Under the pieces are notes generated by a model, which ran no database searches, was not told where the DNA came from, and saw only the letters and a program-made list of their open reading frames with translations. Made by a program: the position numbers and the translations under genes. Below are positions 54,513-64,000 of a DNA stretch of 64,000 nucleotides, piece after piece. How positions within the stretch are numbered: the first letter of the stretch is position 1; the number at the start of each line of letters is the position of its first letter. Source of the DNA: Prorocentrum cordatum (lineage: Eukaryota; Sar; Dinophyceae; Prorocentrales; Prorocentraceae); the NCBI GenBank assembly GCA_963575745.1, contig CAUYUJ010018618.1, positions 135,934 to 199,933 on the forward strand, read 5' to 3'.

Positions 54513-55663
54513 TCACTGAGCGCGGTCCTTGGCCCACGCGTCGCGGAGCATCTGGCCAGTAGCGAGCCGGAGATCGCTGCCGCGGTTCCAGTACGTCCAC
54601 TGGAAGGAGCGCACCTTGCACAGGCCAGAGAGCGAGCAACAACTGCGCATGTCGCGCTGGGCCACCTCTCCAAACCTCAGCGCATGCCACCCGCCAACCT
54701 TTCCCGCGCCGGGCAACGCCTCCCACCCCCCTGGGGCGGCGTTCAGCTGCACTGAAGGATGAGGAGACAGCGCCTGCGCAAACAAACGCGTTGCACGTCG
54801 TTCATCTGGCCTGCCTTGTTGCGGAGAAGGACAGACCCCACCGTCTTCGCAATGCCCTTGCCGACCGCCTTGCGCAGGTCGCCCCGCGCGCGGTCGATCA
54901 CCTGGGTGCCGCACTTCACCCGCAAGCGCTTCGTCCCGCTGGGCTTGCTCTGGTCAGGGGCGTCGTGGTAGCGGATCTTCGTGAATGCCGGCTTCAGCCA
55001 CACCCTCTTCCCGCCAACCCGCGCCCTTTTCTTCTTGTGCACGGCCCAGTCGTGCAAGACGCCATCGGCTTTCATCTTGTAGGACCTCGCCCCGTCCGTG
55101 TGGAGGATGACGCGGCGGTGCTTTAGCCACTTGGACGCCATGGGCGCCCAATCCCTCTTCCGAATCGGGCCAGGGCCAGGCGCCCTACGCTTGGCCTTCT
55201 CTGGCTTCAACCTGAGGAGGACCAAGGACCTGGGGTTCCCCCGCTGCACGATGCCGCCCCACTGCTCCCAGATGATGGGCTTCTGCGTGCGGGGGCCAGC
55301 GTTCGGGTCCTCGTCCTTCGCCACGTCGACCTCGTCCGCCTCCGCGTCCGCCCACTCGAGCGCGTTGCCGTCCTGGTCATGGCCAAAGGAGATGTTCTTC
55401 TCGTGGGAGTTGACGTACATGGCGCGGGCTGCATACAGCGCAGAATAAATGCCCTCTGTCATCTCGTGGTTGTTCTTCAACAAGAGGCGGGCGGACGTCT
55501 GCGAGCACTGGGCCACGGCGCAGAACAGCGCGGCGGCCTGGTCCGCCAAGCGCCCCCCCGACGACCCACACGCACACGTTGAACCGATCCTGGGGCACAA
55601 GAAAACGTGCTTCCTCATTGCCGAAATCAGGAGATGGTCGGTGGCGGGGGAGGGGGCCTCCAA
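54513..55663 (-). pseudogene. ISXO2/IS1595-like DDE transposase domain protein, frameshifted
   Basis: Frame 55663-54743 (ATG at 55663 is only one possible start) reads NNHEMTEGIYSALYAARAMY, HEKNISFG, then WADAEADEVDVAKDEDP (about 55321-55350), WEQWGGIVQRGNPRSLVLLR, HRRVILHTDGARSYKMKADG (about 55080-55120), VLHDWAVHKKKRARVGGKRV and KRLRVKCGTQVIDRARGDLR. Acidic EADE, TDG and the following His-containing block match the ISXO2-like DDE domain (IS1595 family), which is widespread in dinoflagellate proteins. The expected C-terminal tail (KVRSFQWTYWNRGSDLRLAT, about 54513-54620) lies in another frame, so there is an indel near 54.75 kb. It could be a domesticated host gene or a mobile element; no TIRs seen. 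Confidence 0.55.
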
Positions 55664-56577
55664 AAACTGAATTACCCCCCGCGCTCAAGTCCTCGCCAGC
55701 AGCCGAGCGCTGAGCCTGCGTGCGCCCCACCCTGCGCCACGCCGCGTCGGGCGGCAGAACGTGGCCGACGTGGCCATGCATGCCGCGCGGCACGAAAGCG
55801 CATTCGAAAGCCATGGTAGAGGCCTGCCGCGGAGAACTTTGATGGGGGTCTGAGCACCCTGCAGAGGCCTGAGCACTAGCGGCAACGAGAGGTGGATGGG
55901 GGGTTGGGCAAGGGCTCCGAAGTAGGGTCGGCGACGACGACGCGACGACGGTCACGACTGCGACAGATCGAGATGGTGATTCACGGTGAACACGCGCGCG
56001 TGCCAATGTAGTGTCTGTGGGTTTTCGCTGTCGGCATCGCTACGCGTGCATGTGCTTTGTATACGTGTCAAGCACGCTGGTGGCCCGTTTCCCTTGAGCA
56101 ATGCTAGCGTTTCTTGACCAAGGTGCATGTGATGTTATTGCGTTTGCAATGTCTGCCCCAACGCGGGCATCCTAGAAGCTGGACCCCCTTTTCGCTTACG
56201 AGACACACACACGCACACTTGTTTATCCAATGATCTGCGTTAAGATTGAGTTGCTGCTTCGTGCTGACATTTCTCGTTGGTTGGATGTTGCGTGTTGCCC
56301 TGCCGTGTTTCGTTGCTTCTAATCGGAGCCGCCTATGACCGTCTTGGAGGCCTCTCGGGTCGTCTTGGAGCGGTCTCCGAAGCTCCTTGCGCCGTCTTGG
56401 CGTGGTCTGGCGGAGGGGGGCGGTGGCCTCGCCGGTCGTCTCGGGATCCCCTGGAAGGGGCATCCAAAACAGGATGCCCCTCTCGCCTTCACTGGGACTG
56501 GCCCCAGCAGCGGTCTTCTGAAATGTGCTCGTTTTCTCGCCTTGCAACCGAATTCGGCATTAGCGGCGGCAGCCAGC
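55664..56577. other. No gene recognised; may hold the 5' part of the transposase-like gene
   Basis: A minus frame (56006-55377) overlaps the transposase frame and includes TMAFECAFVPRGMHGHVGHV, which could be an upstream exon, but nothing is recognisable. 56100-56560 has no convincing frame. Confidence 0.3.
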
Positions 56578-57010
56578 CTACCGGTCGCCGAAGCACCCGT
56601 CACGGATGCTCATCCGAGCCTTCTTCGCGAGCTCGAAGTACTTCTCCCGCTGCGCGACCGTGGCCAGAGCGATGAAGCGGCACTTCTCCGACAAGAGGTT
56701 GTTGCACTTAGCCTGACAATTCGGAGAAGAACGCTTGACCTTGGATGGGGGCGCACATTGAAGGCCGACGGACTTGGCCACGCCCTCCCAGGAGCGCGCC
56801 TGGGCGAGCGTCGAAGTTCGTCGGCGTTCAACGGTGTAGTTGTTCCAAAGCCAAGCCTGCTTCTCAGAAAGGGCTTGCTCAGGGCGCTTGCGCTCCTTCG
56901 CCCCCTCCTGCGCGGCCGCGGCCGCGCCCCCCGCCTTGCCCTGGGTTCCGGCCTTCTGCGCCTGCCGCCTTTTTCGGCGAGGCGCCGAAAGGAAGGCGAG
57001 CGGGGCAAGA
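56578..57010 (-). CDS. Hypothetical basic exon
   Basis: A minus frame ending at 56578 is open to about 57010 and encodes a basic, balanced sequence: SAPRRKRRQAQKAG (nuclear-localisation-like), AQEGAKERKRPEQALSEKQA, WLWNNYTVERRRTSTLAQAR, SWEGVAKSVGLQCAPPSKVK, CQAKCNNLLSEKCRFIALAT and REKYFELAKKARMSIRDGCF. The part from about 56900 down is the most protein-like. I recognise no family. It lies on the same strand upstream of the transposase-like gene and could belong to the same multi-exon gene. Confidence 0.35.
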
Positions 57011-57120
57011 GCTGGCCCGCTGGGAAAACCGCTCCCGAGGGGTCGCGTGGAGGACCTCCAAGAAGCCCAAGGACGACCCTAGCAGGCAGCGCTTTTTTTT
57101 TTTTTTTGCTCCCTGGTTGT

Positions 57121-57303
57121 CTAGAGGGCCAGCCCTTGCTCGCTTCCTTCAGGCGCGCCGCCGTGCCTCAAGCGCGCCGTTTCCTCGACCAGGTGATCCA
57201 GCTTGTCGTCCTTGCTCTTGGCCTTCAGAAAAGCCTTCTGGTTGTTCTCGGCTGCGCGCTGGTTGTTCTCGGCTGCGCGCTGGGCGGGGGTTCTGCTGTG
57301 CAT
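57121..57303 (-). other. Possible small exon with a 21-bp tandem repeat
   Basis: Encodes QRAAENNQRAAENNQKAFLK, then AKSKDDKLDHLVEETARL. The AAENNQR repeat comes from two copies of a 21-bp unit at about 57238-57280. Charged and helix-like; no family recognised. Confidence 0.25.
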
Positions 57304-57471
57304 TGTATTGTTGTTGGTGGTGTTGCTGTTGTTTGGTGGTGTGTGTGTGTGTAATGTTGTGGTTGCGCTATTGCGCGTTGCTAATGGCTTGCGGTTGTCG
57401 TCCGTTGGTGACGCGGTGCATTGGGCGGTGCAACGTCGTTGTTCGCCTGTTACGTTGCTGCGGCTATGCGC

Positions 57472-57765
57472 CTAAGGGCCAAGGAAGTGTTTTAAGTCCA
57501 CCCCGACACCTGGGCCACGAAGACATCGCGACGCATGTTGAGAAGGTCCTTGCGCTGGCGCTTGACCTGTTGAGCGAGGGCGGCCCTTCTCGCCCCGCAA
57601 AGGTGCGCGCGTCTCGTGGCATTTCCGCAGGTGGTTCTGCGCAGCCTCCCTCAGGTACTGCTTGACCCACGGCTTGGCGATCCAATTCTTCAAGGACTTG
57701 GCGCGCTTGCGATCGCGACACCTGTCGGTTATAGTCTTCAGGGCCTTCGCTGATGCAGCTGGCAT
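57472..57765 (-). CDS. Hypothetical N-terminal exon
   Basis: ATG at about 57765 gives MPAASAKALKTITDRCRDRK, then RAKSLKNWIAKPWVKQYLRE and AAQNHLRKCHETRAPLRGEK. The sequence is basic and helix-rich for about 65 residues, then becomes Arg/Ser/Pro-rich and is probably no longer coding. No family recognised. It may be the first exon of a gene continuing through the exons at 57.3 and 56.9 kb; splice sites were not established. Confidence 0.3.
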   Translation of the reverse strand: MPAASAKALKTITDRCRDRKRAKSLKNWIAKPWVKQYLREAAQNHLRKCHETRAPLRGEKGRPRSTGQAPAQGPSQHASRCLRGPGVGVDLKHFLGP

Positions 57766-57864
57766 GGCGTGCTGCGGCGCCAGCGCTGGGGGGGGAGGTA
57801 GCAAACAAAAGACAACCACTCGATTCATAACAAACTACGGATGGTTGCACCCAGTTAGGCTGAG

Positions 57865-58288
57865 GCGGAGGAGGGAGAGGAATATGAGGATGAGGAGGCG
57901 GACAAGGAAACTGAGGAGGGAGGAGGGCGAGGGGTAGGAGGAGGATGAGAAAGAAGAGGATGAAGAGGAGGAGTCGGAGGAGGAGGACGAGCAGGATGAT
58001 GAGAATGAGGAGGATGAGAATGAAGAGGGCGAATAAGAAGATGAGGATGAGGAGGATGAGGAGGATGAGGAGGATGACGATGAAGAAGATGATGCGGATG
58101 ATGAGGAAGATGAGGAAGATGAGGGCGCGGAGGAAGAAGAGGATGATGAGGATAAGAATGATGATGAGAGGGGGGCGAGGAGGATGATCGTCGGAATTAT
58201 CGCGGCGGGGCGGCTGGGGGGGGGGGGGGGGGGGGGGGCTGAGCTATTATACATATATATATATACACATACACACACGCACACGCGC

Positions 58289-58325
<37 letters not shown>

Positions 58326-58383
58326 CACAGACAGACAGACAGACAGACAGACAGATAGACAGACAGACAGACAGGAAAGCAGG

Positions 58384-58417
<34 letters not shown>

Positions 58418-58455
58418 CACACACATATACACACACGCACACACACACACGCACA
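57865..58455. repeat. GAGGAT-rich tract, poly-G, (TA)n, (CA)n and (CAGA)n microsatellites
   Basis: 57865-58190 is GAG/GAT-rich; 58216-58240 is mostly G; 58250-58270 is TA; 58266-58330 is CA/CACG; 58327-58425 is (CAGA)n with a few changes; 58425-58455 is CA. Confidence 0.95.
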
Positions 58456-59180
58456 TCCCTCAGGGATTCTTAAGGAATCCCCCGGAATCCCTGAGGAATC
58501 CTGCGGAAGCCCCAGGGGATCCTGAAGGAATCGCAGAGAATCCTTAGGAATCCTTTGGGAATCGTTCGGAATCCCTCGGGGATCCTTAGGGATTTTTCGG
58601 GCACACTTAGAGAATCCCGTAGGGAGTCTTTCGGGTATCCTAAGGAATCCAATGAGAACCCTTAACGAATCCTTCAGAAATCCGGAGGAATCCTTTGGGA
58701 ATCCTTAGGAATCCCGATGGAATTCTAAAGAATCCTCAGGAATCGTTAGGAGATCTTAGGAAATCCGGAGCAATCCCGAGTGAATCCTATGGAATCCCTT
58801 GGCGATCCTTAGGACCCCCTAAAGAATCCATTGGAATCCCGTGGAATTCTTAGGAATCCCTCGGGAATTCTTAGGAAATCCTTAGGGAATCCTTCGGAAC
58901 CCGTAGGGAATCTTCAAGAATCTGCCAGGAATCCTTAGGAATCCCTAGGGAATCCTTTGCAAGCCTATAGGGAATCCTTAGGAATCCAAAGGGAAATCTG
59001 TAGGAACCCCTATAGAGAATCCTCGGGAATCCCTCGGGAATCCTTAGGACTCCCCATAAGGAATCCGCAGGAATCCCCCGGGAATCCTTCAGCAAGCCTT
59101 CAGGAATACTTCGGGATCCCGAGTGAATCCCTAGGGGGCCCCTAGGAATCCTTGAGGAACCCTTAGGAATCCCTAGGGAA
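58456..59180. repeat. Degenerate GGAATCCTT minisatellite, about 720 bp
   Basis: Short units built on AATCCTTAGGAATCCC and GGAATCCCTCGGGAATCC repeat with irregular spacing (about 12-27 bp). GGATTCC/GGAATCC pairs make much of it locally self-complementary. Arg/Ser/Ile/Pro-rich minus frames are translations of the unit. Confidence 0.9.
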
Positions 59181-59907
59181 CCACCCAATCATCTAACCTC
59201 TGACGTTTCAGCGGAATTAGGAGCGTCTATTTTTGGGCTCGGCCATGGATTCGGCGCGCGCCAAATCTATCAGTATCTATGTTTTTTCGAACCAGTCTCT
59301 ATGTGTCTTGATGAGTTCCTATGTCCAACTCAAGGAAATAGCAACGCGTATCTGTTTTTTTTAATAAGAAACGTATCGATTAGTGCTTTTTTTCACATAA
59401 AAAGCTGATTTCGTATCTGTTTGTGGTAATCTATTTTGCGCGCGTCTACTTTCATTTGGTCGCGCGAATTGCGGATCAACACGACATGAAAACAGACTCG
59501 CGTTTCGCGCGCCCCGATGCAGATGCGCTGCGGTTTCGCCGCAGCCGGCGCGCGGGTCGAGGCGCGCAAGCCCTGTCGACGCTCGACGCGCGCCCCCGCC
59601 GCCGCGGCCCCGACCGCGCGCCGCCCCGCCCGACCGGCAGATGCTGGCGCCGTCCTCGACGACATCGCCGCGCCGAAGGTTCCTTTCGATCTGCCTTTTG
59701 GAATGGCGCGCTCGCGCGGAGTAGCTCGGGGCAGTCTTGCTGACGCGCGTCCCGCTCGACAACTCAGGTGGTCTGGCGCGGAGTAGTTTCCGATCCCGTT
59801 TTGGGGAAACAGAATTATTCGCGTCTCCGGGATCGGAAACTACCCCGCCGAATGGCCCCGGCATCATGTCACGTTAGGAATATTGAGAGGGATGGGAAGG
59901 ACCTTCA
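59181..59907. other. Unique DNA, no gene recognised; includes a 15-bp hairpin at 59783-59843
   Basis: GTAGTTTCCGATCCC (59783-59797) and its exact complement (59829-59843) are separated by 31 bases. The rest is mixed, AT-rich to 59420 and GC-rich to 59700. No frame with a recognisable domain. Confidence 0.5.
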
Positions 59908-61667
59908 TCACAGCAAATTCAAAAAACTTTTGTCACGGCTATGTATCTGCGCACACGTGCGTCGCGCTCGCCTCTCTTGCCGACCCAGCTGTGGGCTCGC
60001 AGCCGATAGCCGCGGATGCCCCACGGGCGGCATGAGGTGTCGCTGCGAATGAGATCGGCTGTCGAATGTCCGGCCTCGTGACAGAACGCCCCCCACCTTG
60101 CCTACGTCTTGCAAGAGCGCTGCCGCCGTCTGGATTTGGGCACCGTCCTTGGGCCGAGAGAGGAAGGCGTAGCTAGGCTGCCACTGGTCCATGACACCCG
60201 CCTTCGTGCATATGTCGTCGAACGTCGCGCGAACCACTGGGCACTCACACATATGTTCCAAACGGCCCTCGCTACCGCCGCACAGCAAATATCTAGCATC
60301 TGCAACGTCACGCACAGAGCGGCAACGTCTGGCAATGGGGAATATGTTGAAAGTCCATTGCGCGAGTGACCACCGGAGCTGCTGCGGGATGCTGGAGGGG
60401 ACACGGTCGAGGTCAATAAAAATAGTCTGGCTGCCCAGCCCTCGCGCCTGCATCCGTCGCACAACATGCGCGTCCATCGACGAGGCCTCGGCTCTCAGCA
60501 GGAGCGAGAAGACTTTCCAGCTCGCGCTCCCATAGTCAGTCCCCCTGCCCAGAACGTTGCTCACGGGTCTATGCGTTGCGTGTTGACAGAAAGTGAAAGC
60601 TCGTCTCACGTGCCGCCACATCCGCATGGGGTGGCTGTCGGTGCCAAGATCGTCTGCGAAGCTAACTCTGCCCACGTCGAAATGTTCCAATTTGGCTGCT
60701 GTCACGATCAACGCAGACACGTTCAACAGTTGAAGGTCGCGCAAGCAAGTCTGGATGCCGCACCGCCTGCGCATGGGGGACAATACGGACAGCTTCAGGG
60801 TTTTGGCTGCTGTCACGATCAACGCAGACACGTTGAACAGTTGAAGGTCGCGCAAGCAAGTCTGAATGCCGCACCGCCTGCGCATGGGGAATAATGCAGC
60901 CAGTTTCAGGGTGGGCACAGGAGCAAGGAAGCGTCTGAGCATGCTCTCCACCCGGGCGCGGGCGGTGTCTGGGATGAGCAACACCCTCCAGGTGCACGAA
61001 AACAGGGCAGAAAGTGCTTGTTGCGAATATGCGGGAAAACTTCGACGTGGGGGCCGTTTCGAAGGCGGCAAGCCGATCTTACAGGCGGGCGTCGAGTTCT
61101 TGTCAGACGTCGTCTGGGGTGACATCGAGACCCACTGGCAATCCCAACAGGCGTTTCTGGTAAACTACCTGGCACTGCGTCCAGTCTCCCCTCGCTGTCC
61201 TTGTCTCGGTCTCTGTGGCACGACGCGTGAGACGGATGCAGCACTTGCCGTAGCTGGTTACTTGACCCGATGCCTCCTGGAAGTCCTCGAACACGCGCCG
61301 CACCCTGCACGTGTCGCTGAGGTTGCGTTCTTCACCCTCCCAATCGTCGCAGAAAGCAAGCAACATTCCGGCATCTGGTGTCGCCTCCGGACACCAGAAG
61401 AAAAAACACGTCGACCGACAAAACGTGCAGGACGCACGGCAGCGGGTCGCCCTGCCAGAGCCCACATAGAAGCGCCGCTCCTCCCACGACTCGCCCGAAG
61501 AGGACGAGCTGCGAGACGCACCTGGTGATGAACGACATAATGCATGCAACCAAGGACCGGGACAGCTCAGCATGTGTGAGGACTGTCTCGACGAACGACG
61601 AGCTGAACATGTTGTAGCCTTCGGAGCAGCGGGTGCACGGAATCGCCGTCATCTCACCCCTCTCCAC
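59908..61667 (-). pseudogene. LINE fragment: RT palm, thumb and zinc knuckle, frameshifted
   Basis: Frame 61667-61332 contains GLWQGDPLPCVLHVLSVDVF (about 61438-61463), the RT motif before the palm. Frame 61573-61103 carries LLAFCDDWEGEE (about 61338-61357), the YxDD position reading FCDD, then VFEDFQEASGQVTSYGKCCI. Frame 61125-59908 (405 codons) continues with RRFLAPVPTLKLAALFPMRR, CGIQTCLRDLQLFNVSALIV and a zinc-knuckle-like RYLLCGGSEGRLEHMCECPV. These are LINE motifs in order, in three frames, with a 111-bp internal duplication. No endonuclease is seen upstream. It differs clearly from the LINE at 17-23 kb, so it represents another family. Confidence 0.6.
60672..60895. repeat. 111-bp in-frame tandem duplication within the LINE fragment
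   Basis: GGCTGCTGTCACGATCAACG recurs 111 bp apart. The copies duplicate 37 codons (LKLAALFPMRRRCGIQTCL and LKLSVLSPMRRRCGIQTCL begin the two) with few changes, so it is fairly recent. Confidence 0.92.
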
Positions 61668-61855
61668 TGCAGAATAAAACGCTTCGTTGATGCCTACAAC
61701 GTTCCGAGCTATTGTTGCGCTGTGTGCTTCGTGCCCTTGGAAGACTCGTCCAGTAGCGACGAAACTGCTGAAAAGGACTCTACACTGATGGTACGGCTGC
61801 GGTTTGTGCTGGCACGTTTCGCACTTGGCCTCATCACAAAATGCGATTCATTCTG

Positions 61856-62250
61856 CTAATGGGAATTGCCCAATACATGCCGGGGGTGGCTCCTGATCCA
61901 ATCCTCCGCCAAATTGCGCAAATATCAGGGCCAGCAGGAAAAGTCCGGCTACCTGTTCGGATGCTGTCTCGGCACGGAGAACTACGTGCAGAAGGACTGG
62001 GCTACTGGCCATAACAACATCGCGTAGATCGGGGAATATGCTTACAAAACTATCACCAACAGCGGCGGCCCCAACACCGATCAGCACTCTGTCGTCAACA
62101 GCAGGGGGGGCCAACAGGTTGGGCTTCTATCCAGGGTTGGTGGCAAACAAATTGATCAGGAATCGAATTGGTTGCGCGACGGGCGGTTTTGTGGTGCCCT
62201 CCGAGCAAGTCGAAGAAGAGAACGATGAGCTGGATGGAAATAGGAGTATG
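61856..62250 (+). other. Possible small exons, no family recognised
   Basis: A plus frame from about 61862 encodes WELPNTCRGWLLIQSSAKLR, then KYQGQQEKSGYLFGCCLGTE and NYVQKDWATGHNNIA before a stop near 62025. The same frame resumes with YKTITNSGGPNTDQHSVVNS. The composition looks like protein rather than repeat. 62356-62363 contains GTAAGTAA, a possible splice donor. Could be a decayed gene. 61668-61855 and 62251-62800 show nothing else. Confidence 0.2.
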
Positions 62251-62805
62251 CCGCGAACCAAATGTGATCCGCTCGGGTGCATGACCGCTGCTTCACGCGG
62301 TTGTGGGGACGTTCAGCAGGAGACGCATCTCGACAATCACCAGTCACGGCGGGGCGCACAAACGTAAGTAAGAATTGTCCAGGCGACGGCGCTCTGGATC
62401 GCACTGGAGTCGCAGCCAACACCGACGACGCAGCCATCACTTCTCTCACATGCCCAGTGTTGTTAACATCATCTTGGCCGTTTCAGCAGCAGCAGCATTG
62501 GCGCACGAGACCTCCTAGCTGGTCCGCCCGGCCCCGCTCATATATTCAAACAAAATGTCCCAACCGCCTTCAACATTTCCGAATCTGGCATCTTCACTGT
62601 TTCTGGGCCATAACATCACATGGTTGTTGTGTAAGCGCCAGTCGGCTACAAGGAAATGAAAAGATTGGCTAGTCTCCGTAATGTAGGCGCCCACCTCAAG
62701 CGGCGCTGCCACAAACTCTGTTGCCTCTAGGCACGATGCGATCGAAAACGATGCGAAATGCTTCCATCCTGACCAAGAGTCCGCATCCACAGGGTCGCGG
62801 TTCCA

Positions 62806-62905
62806 CTCCTCCTCCTCCTCCTCCTCCTCGTCCTCCTCCTCCTCCTCCTCCTCCCTCCTCCTCCTCCTCCTCCTCCTCCTCCTCCTCCTCCTCCCCCTCC
62901 CCCTC
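62806..62905. repeat. (CTC)n microsatellite
   Basis: About 100 bp of CTC units with CCCCTC at the end. Confidence 0.95.
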
Positions 62906-62989
62906 CTCATGCCCCAAGACCAGGTTGTCACACTCATAAGCACGAAATCACTACGAGGCCCCGTGCGAACAGCTTAACACGCGACCCTC

Positions 62990-63213
62990 TCGCGGCGCAG
63001 ATTGGCATCACCTACAGCGACAGCGCCGCGCCGACTGTTGGCCCGCAAGCCTGTTATGGAACGAAGGTGTCGATCTACATAGGTAAAGACCAGGCCACGC
63101 ACGAAAACGCAAACATCGACCACGCACAGCACTCCTGGGCCGCCTCAGCAACGCGACATCGAAAGAATGGCGATGCTGGCGCGCAACCGGATCATGCAAA
63201 TCAGGAGGTTTGA
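62990..63213 (+). other. Possible small exon, no family recognised
   Basis: A plus frame encodes AQIGITYSDSAAPTVGPQAC, YGTKVSIYIGKDQATHENAN and IDHAQHSWAASATRH, ending near 63212. Mixed composition with no domain I recognise. It may belong with the fragments at 61.9-62.2 kb. 63214-63480 shows nothing recognisable. Confidence 0.2.
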
Positions 63214-63483
63214 ACCGAAACTGCTTCGGGGGCGGAGGAAGAGGGGGACAAGGAATGCGATGAGGGAAGAAGGGGGAGGAGGTATGATACAGGCGATGGC
63301 GAGGAAGAGGAAAAAGGCAGGAGGAAAAAGGTAGAGAGCAGTGAAACCATCCCCATAAGAAACACCTCGACACGCGACGCCGTTTTGTAAACGTACCCAA
63401 AAAAAGGAATCGAACAAGACAGGGCTGTTTAGTAAACACATAGGGCTGTTTACTGAACGCCCCTGTTAGAGGCCTCCTAGATA

Positions 63484-63668
63484 GGGTCGGAGTAGGTGGG
63501 GTCGGAGGATCGCGCCGCATCGCCGATAAATCGCCGATGCATCGCCGATGCATCGGCGATGCACTGCCGACGTCGGCGATGCATCGGCGACGTCGGCATG
63601 GAGAAAAGTGGGCCCCACATCGAGCCGCATCGGCGATGCATCGGCGATGCGTCGCGATCCTCCGACCC
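63484..63668. repeat. Palindromic ATCGGCGAT cluster, inverted-repeat ends
   Basis: GGGGTCGGAGGATCGCG at 63497 and its near-complement at 63650-63668 flank seven ATCGCCGAT/ATCGGCGAT motifs, including a perfect palindrome ATCGCCGATGCATCGGCGAT at about 63542-63561. It shares the 9-mer motif with the palindromic family at 32 and 34 kb but not its TIRs. Confidence 0.85.
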
Positions 63669-63910
63669 CATCTGCTTCGACCCCATCTGGGAGACCTAGA
63701 GTACAGTCAAACATTTGATTAAGAAAAGTATAAATCAAGAAAGCTGGGCCAGCTTTTCAGCAGTTTCTTAAGGAAACGCTGGGCCAGCTTTTGGAGCCAG
63801 GAACGTACACTATTCATTTCCAGCAACCAAGGCTACCAATCCCCTTGAGAAGCTGAGCCAGCTTTCTGGCAAGCTGCTTCGACCCCATCTGGGAGACCTA
63901 GAGTTTTGGG
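63669..63910. repeat. 31-bp direct repeat flanking three AGCTGGGCCAGCT palindromes
   Basis: CTGCTTCGACCCCATCTGGG with AGACCTAGAGT occurs at about 63671-63701 and 63879-63905. Between them are three AAAGCTGGGCCAGCTTT-like short palindromes (about 63741, 63776, 63849). 63911-64000 shows nothing more. Confidence 0.85.
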
Positions 63911-64000
63911 GGCCTGAGTGGGTTTCCCTCGAGAAGGGGGGGGGCACGGGCCTGCTGTCACGAGACACCGCCGGACTGGCCCGCCCCGTTTCCTGGCCAC

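Noticed and set aside
58197-58456. Cys/Val-rich minus frames ([16 protein letters not shown])
   Set aside because: Translations of CA and CAGA microsatellites.

Overview
The window looks like gene-poor, repeat-rich nuclear DNA from a dinoflagellate. The strongest evidence is a tandem relic of the dinoflagellate spliced leader at 22749-22785 (minus strand): a full-length leader followed directly by a second leader that lacks its first 7 bases. Other features fit the same group: degenerate copia polyproteins with long coiled-coil/CCCH Gag regions, LINEs with zinc-ribbon N-termini and cysteine-rich tails, an ISXO2/IS1595-type transposase, a PIF1-like helicase tail, and large amounts of minisatellite and CTC/GAG microsatellite. 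I cannot name the genus. I see no rRNA, tRNA, CRISPR array or intact single-copy host gene.

Layout. 1-13.8 kb (minus): an unrecognised ORF running off the left edge, a fragment of a copia-associated domain, then a broken Ty1/copia-like element. Read 5' to 3' from about 13.7 to 2.5 kb, this element shows acidic and coiled-coil Gag, a Cys/His segment, a CCCH finger, protease, GAG-pre-integrase, integrase, RT and RNase H. 13.8-15.6 kb: G-rich tandem repeats and a 100-base assembly gap. 15.6-22.8 kb (minus): a 5' LINE fragment, then a longer LINE (AP endonuclease, RT, RNase H, zinc tail) whose 5' end carries the spliced-leader relic. 23-26 kb: an 83-bp satellite, GC-rich DNA and a duplicated 165-bp segment.

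26-47 kb: three related mosaic repeats (26.2-29.6, 37.7-40.7 and 41.1-46.9 kb). They are built from 64-bp monomers, GGCCTCCTGG-rich segments and a recurring AATCGACACCGG-type core. Between them lie GAG/CTC microsatellites, a palindromic MITE-like family, a second 83-bp satellite array in the opposite orientation, and a 2.48-kb element with terminal inverted repeats (TIRs) inserted into the third mosaic. 47-54 kb: small fold-back and TIR elements (one, at 48290-48810, with a 6-bp target duplication), GT and TA microsatellites, a PIF1-like helicase tail, and a 160-bp tandem array enclosed by a 200-bp inverted repeat.

54-64 kb: a frameshifted ISXO2/IS1595-like transposase, possible small exons, a GGAATCCTT minisatellite, a third LINE fragment (RT and zinc knuckle), and a palindromic ATCGGCGAT cluster near the right edge.

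Almost every recognisable coding region is an inactivated mobile-element copy, so there is no operon or pathway to describe. The relationships that matter are nested insertions and shared repeat families. Several long open frames are by-products of stop-free repeats and were rejected as genes.
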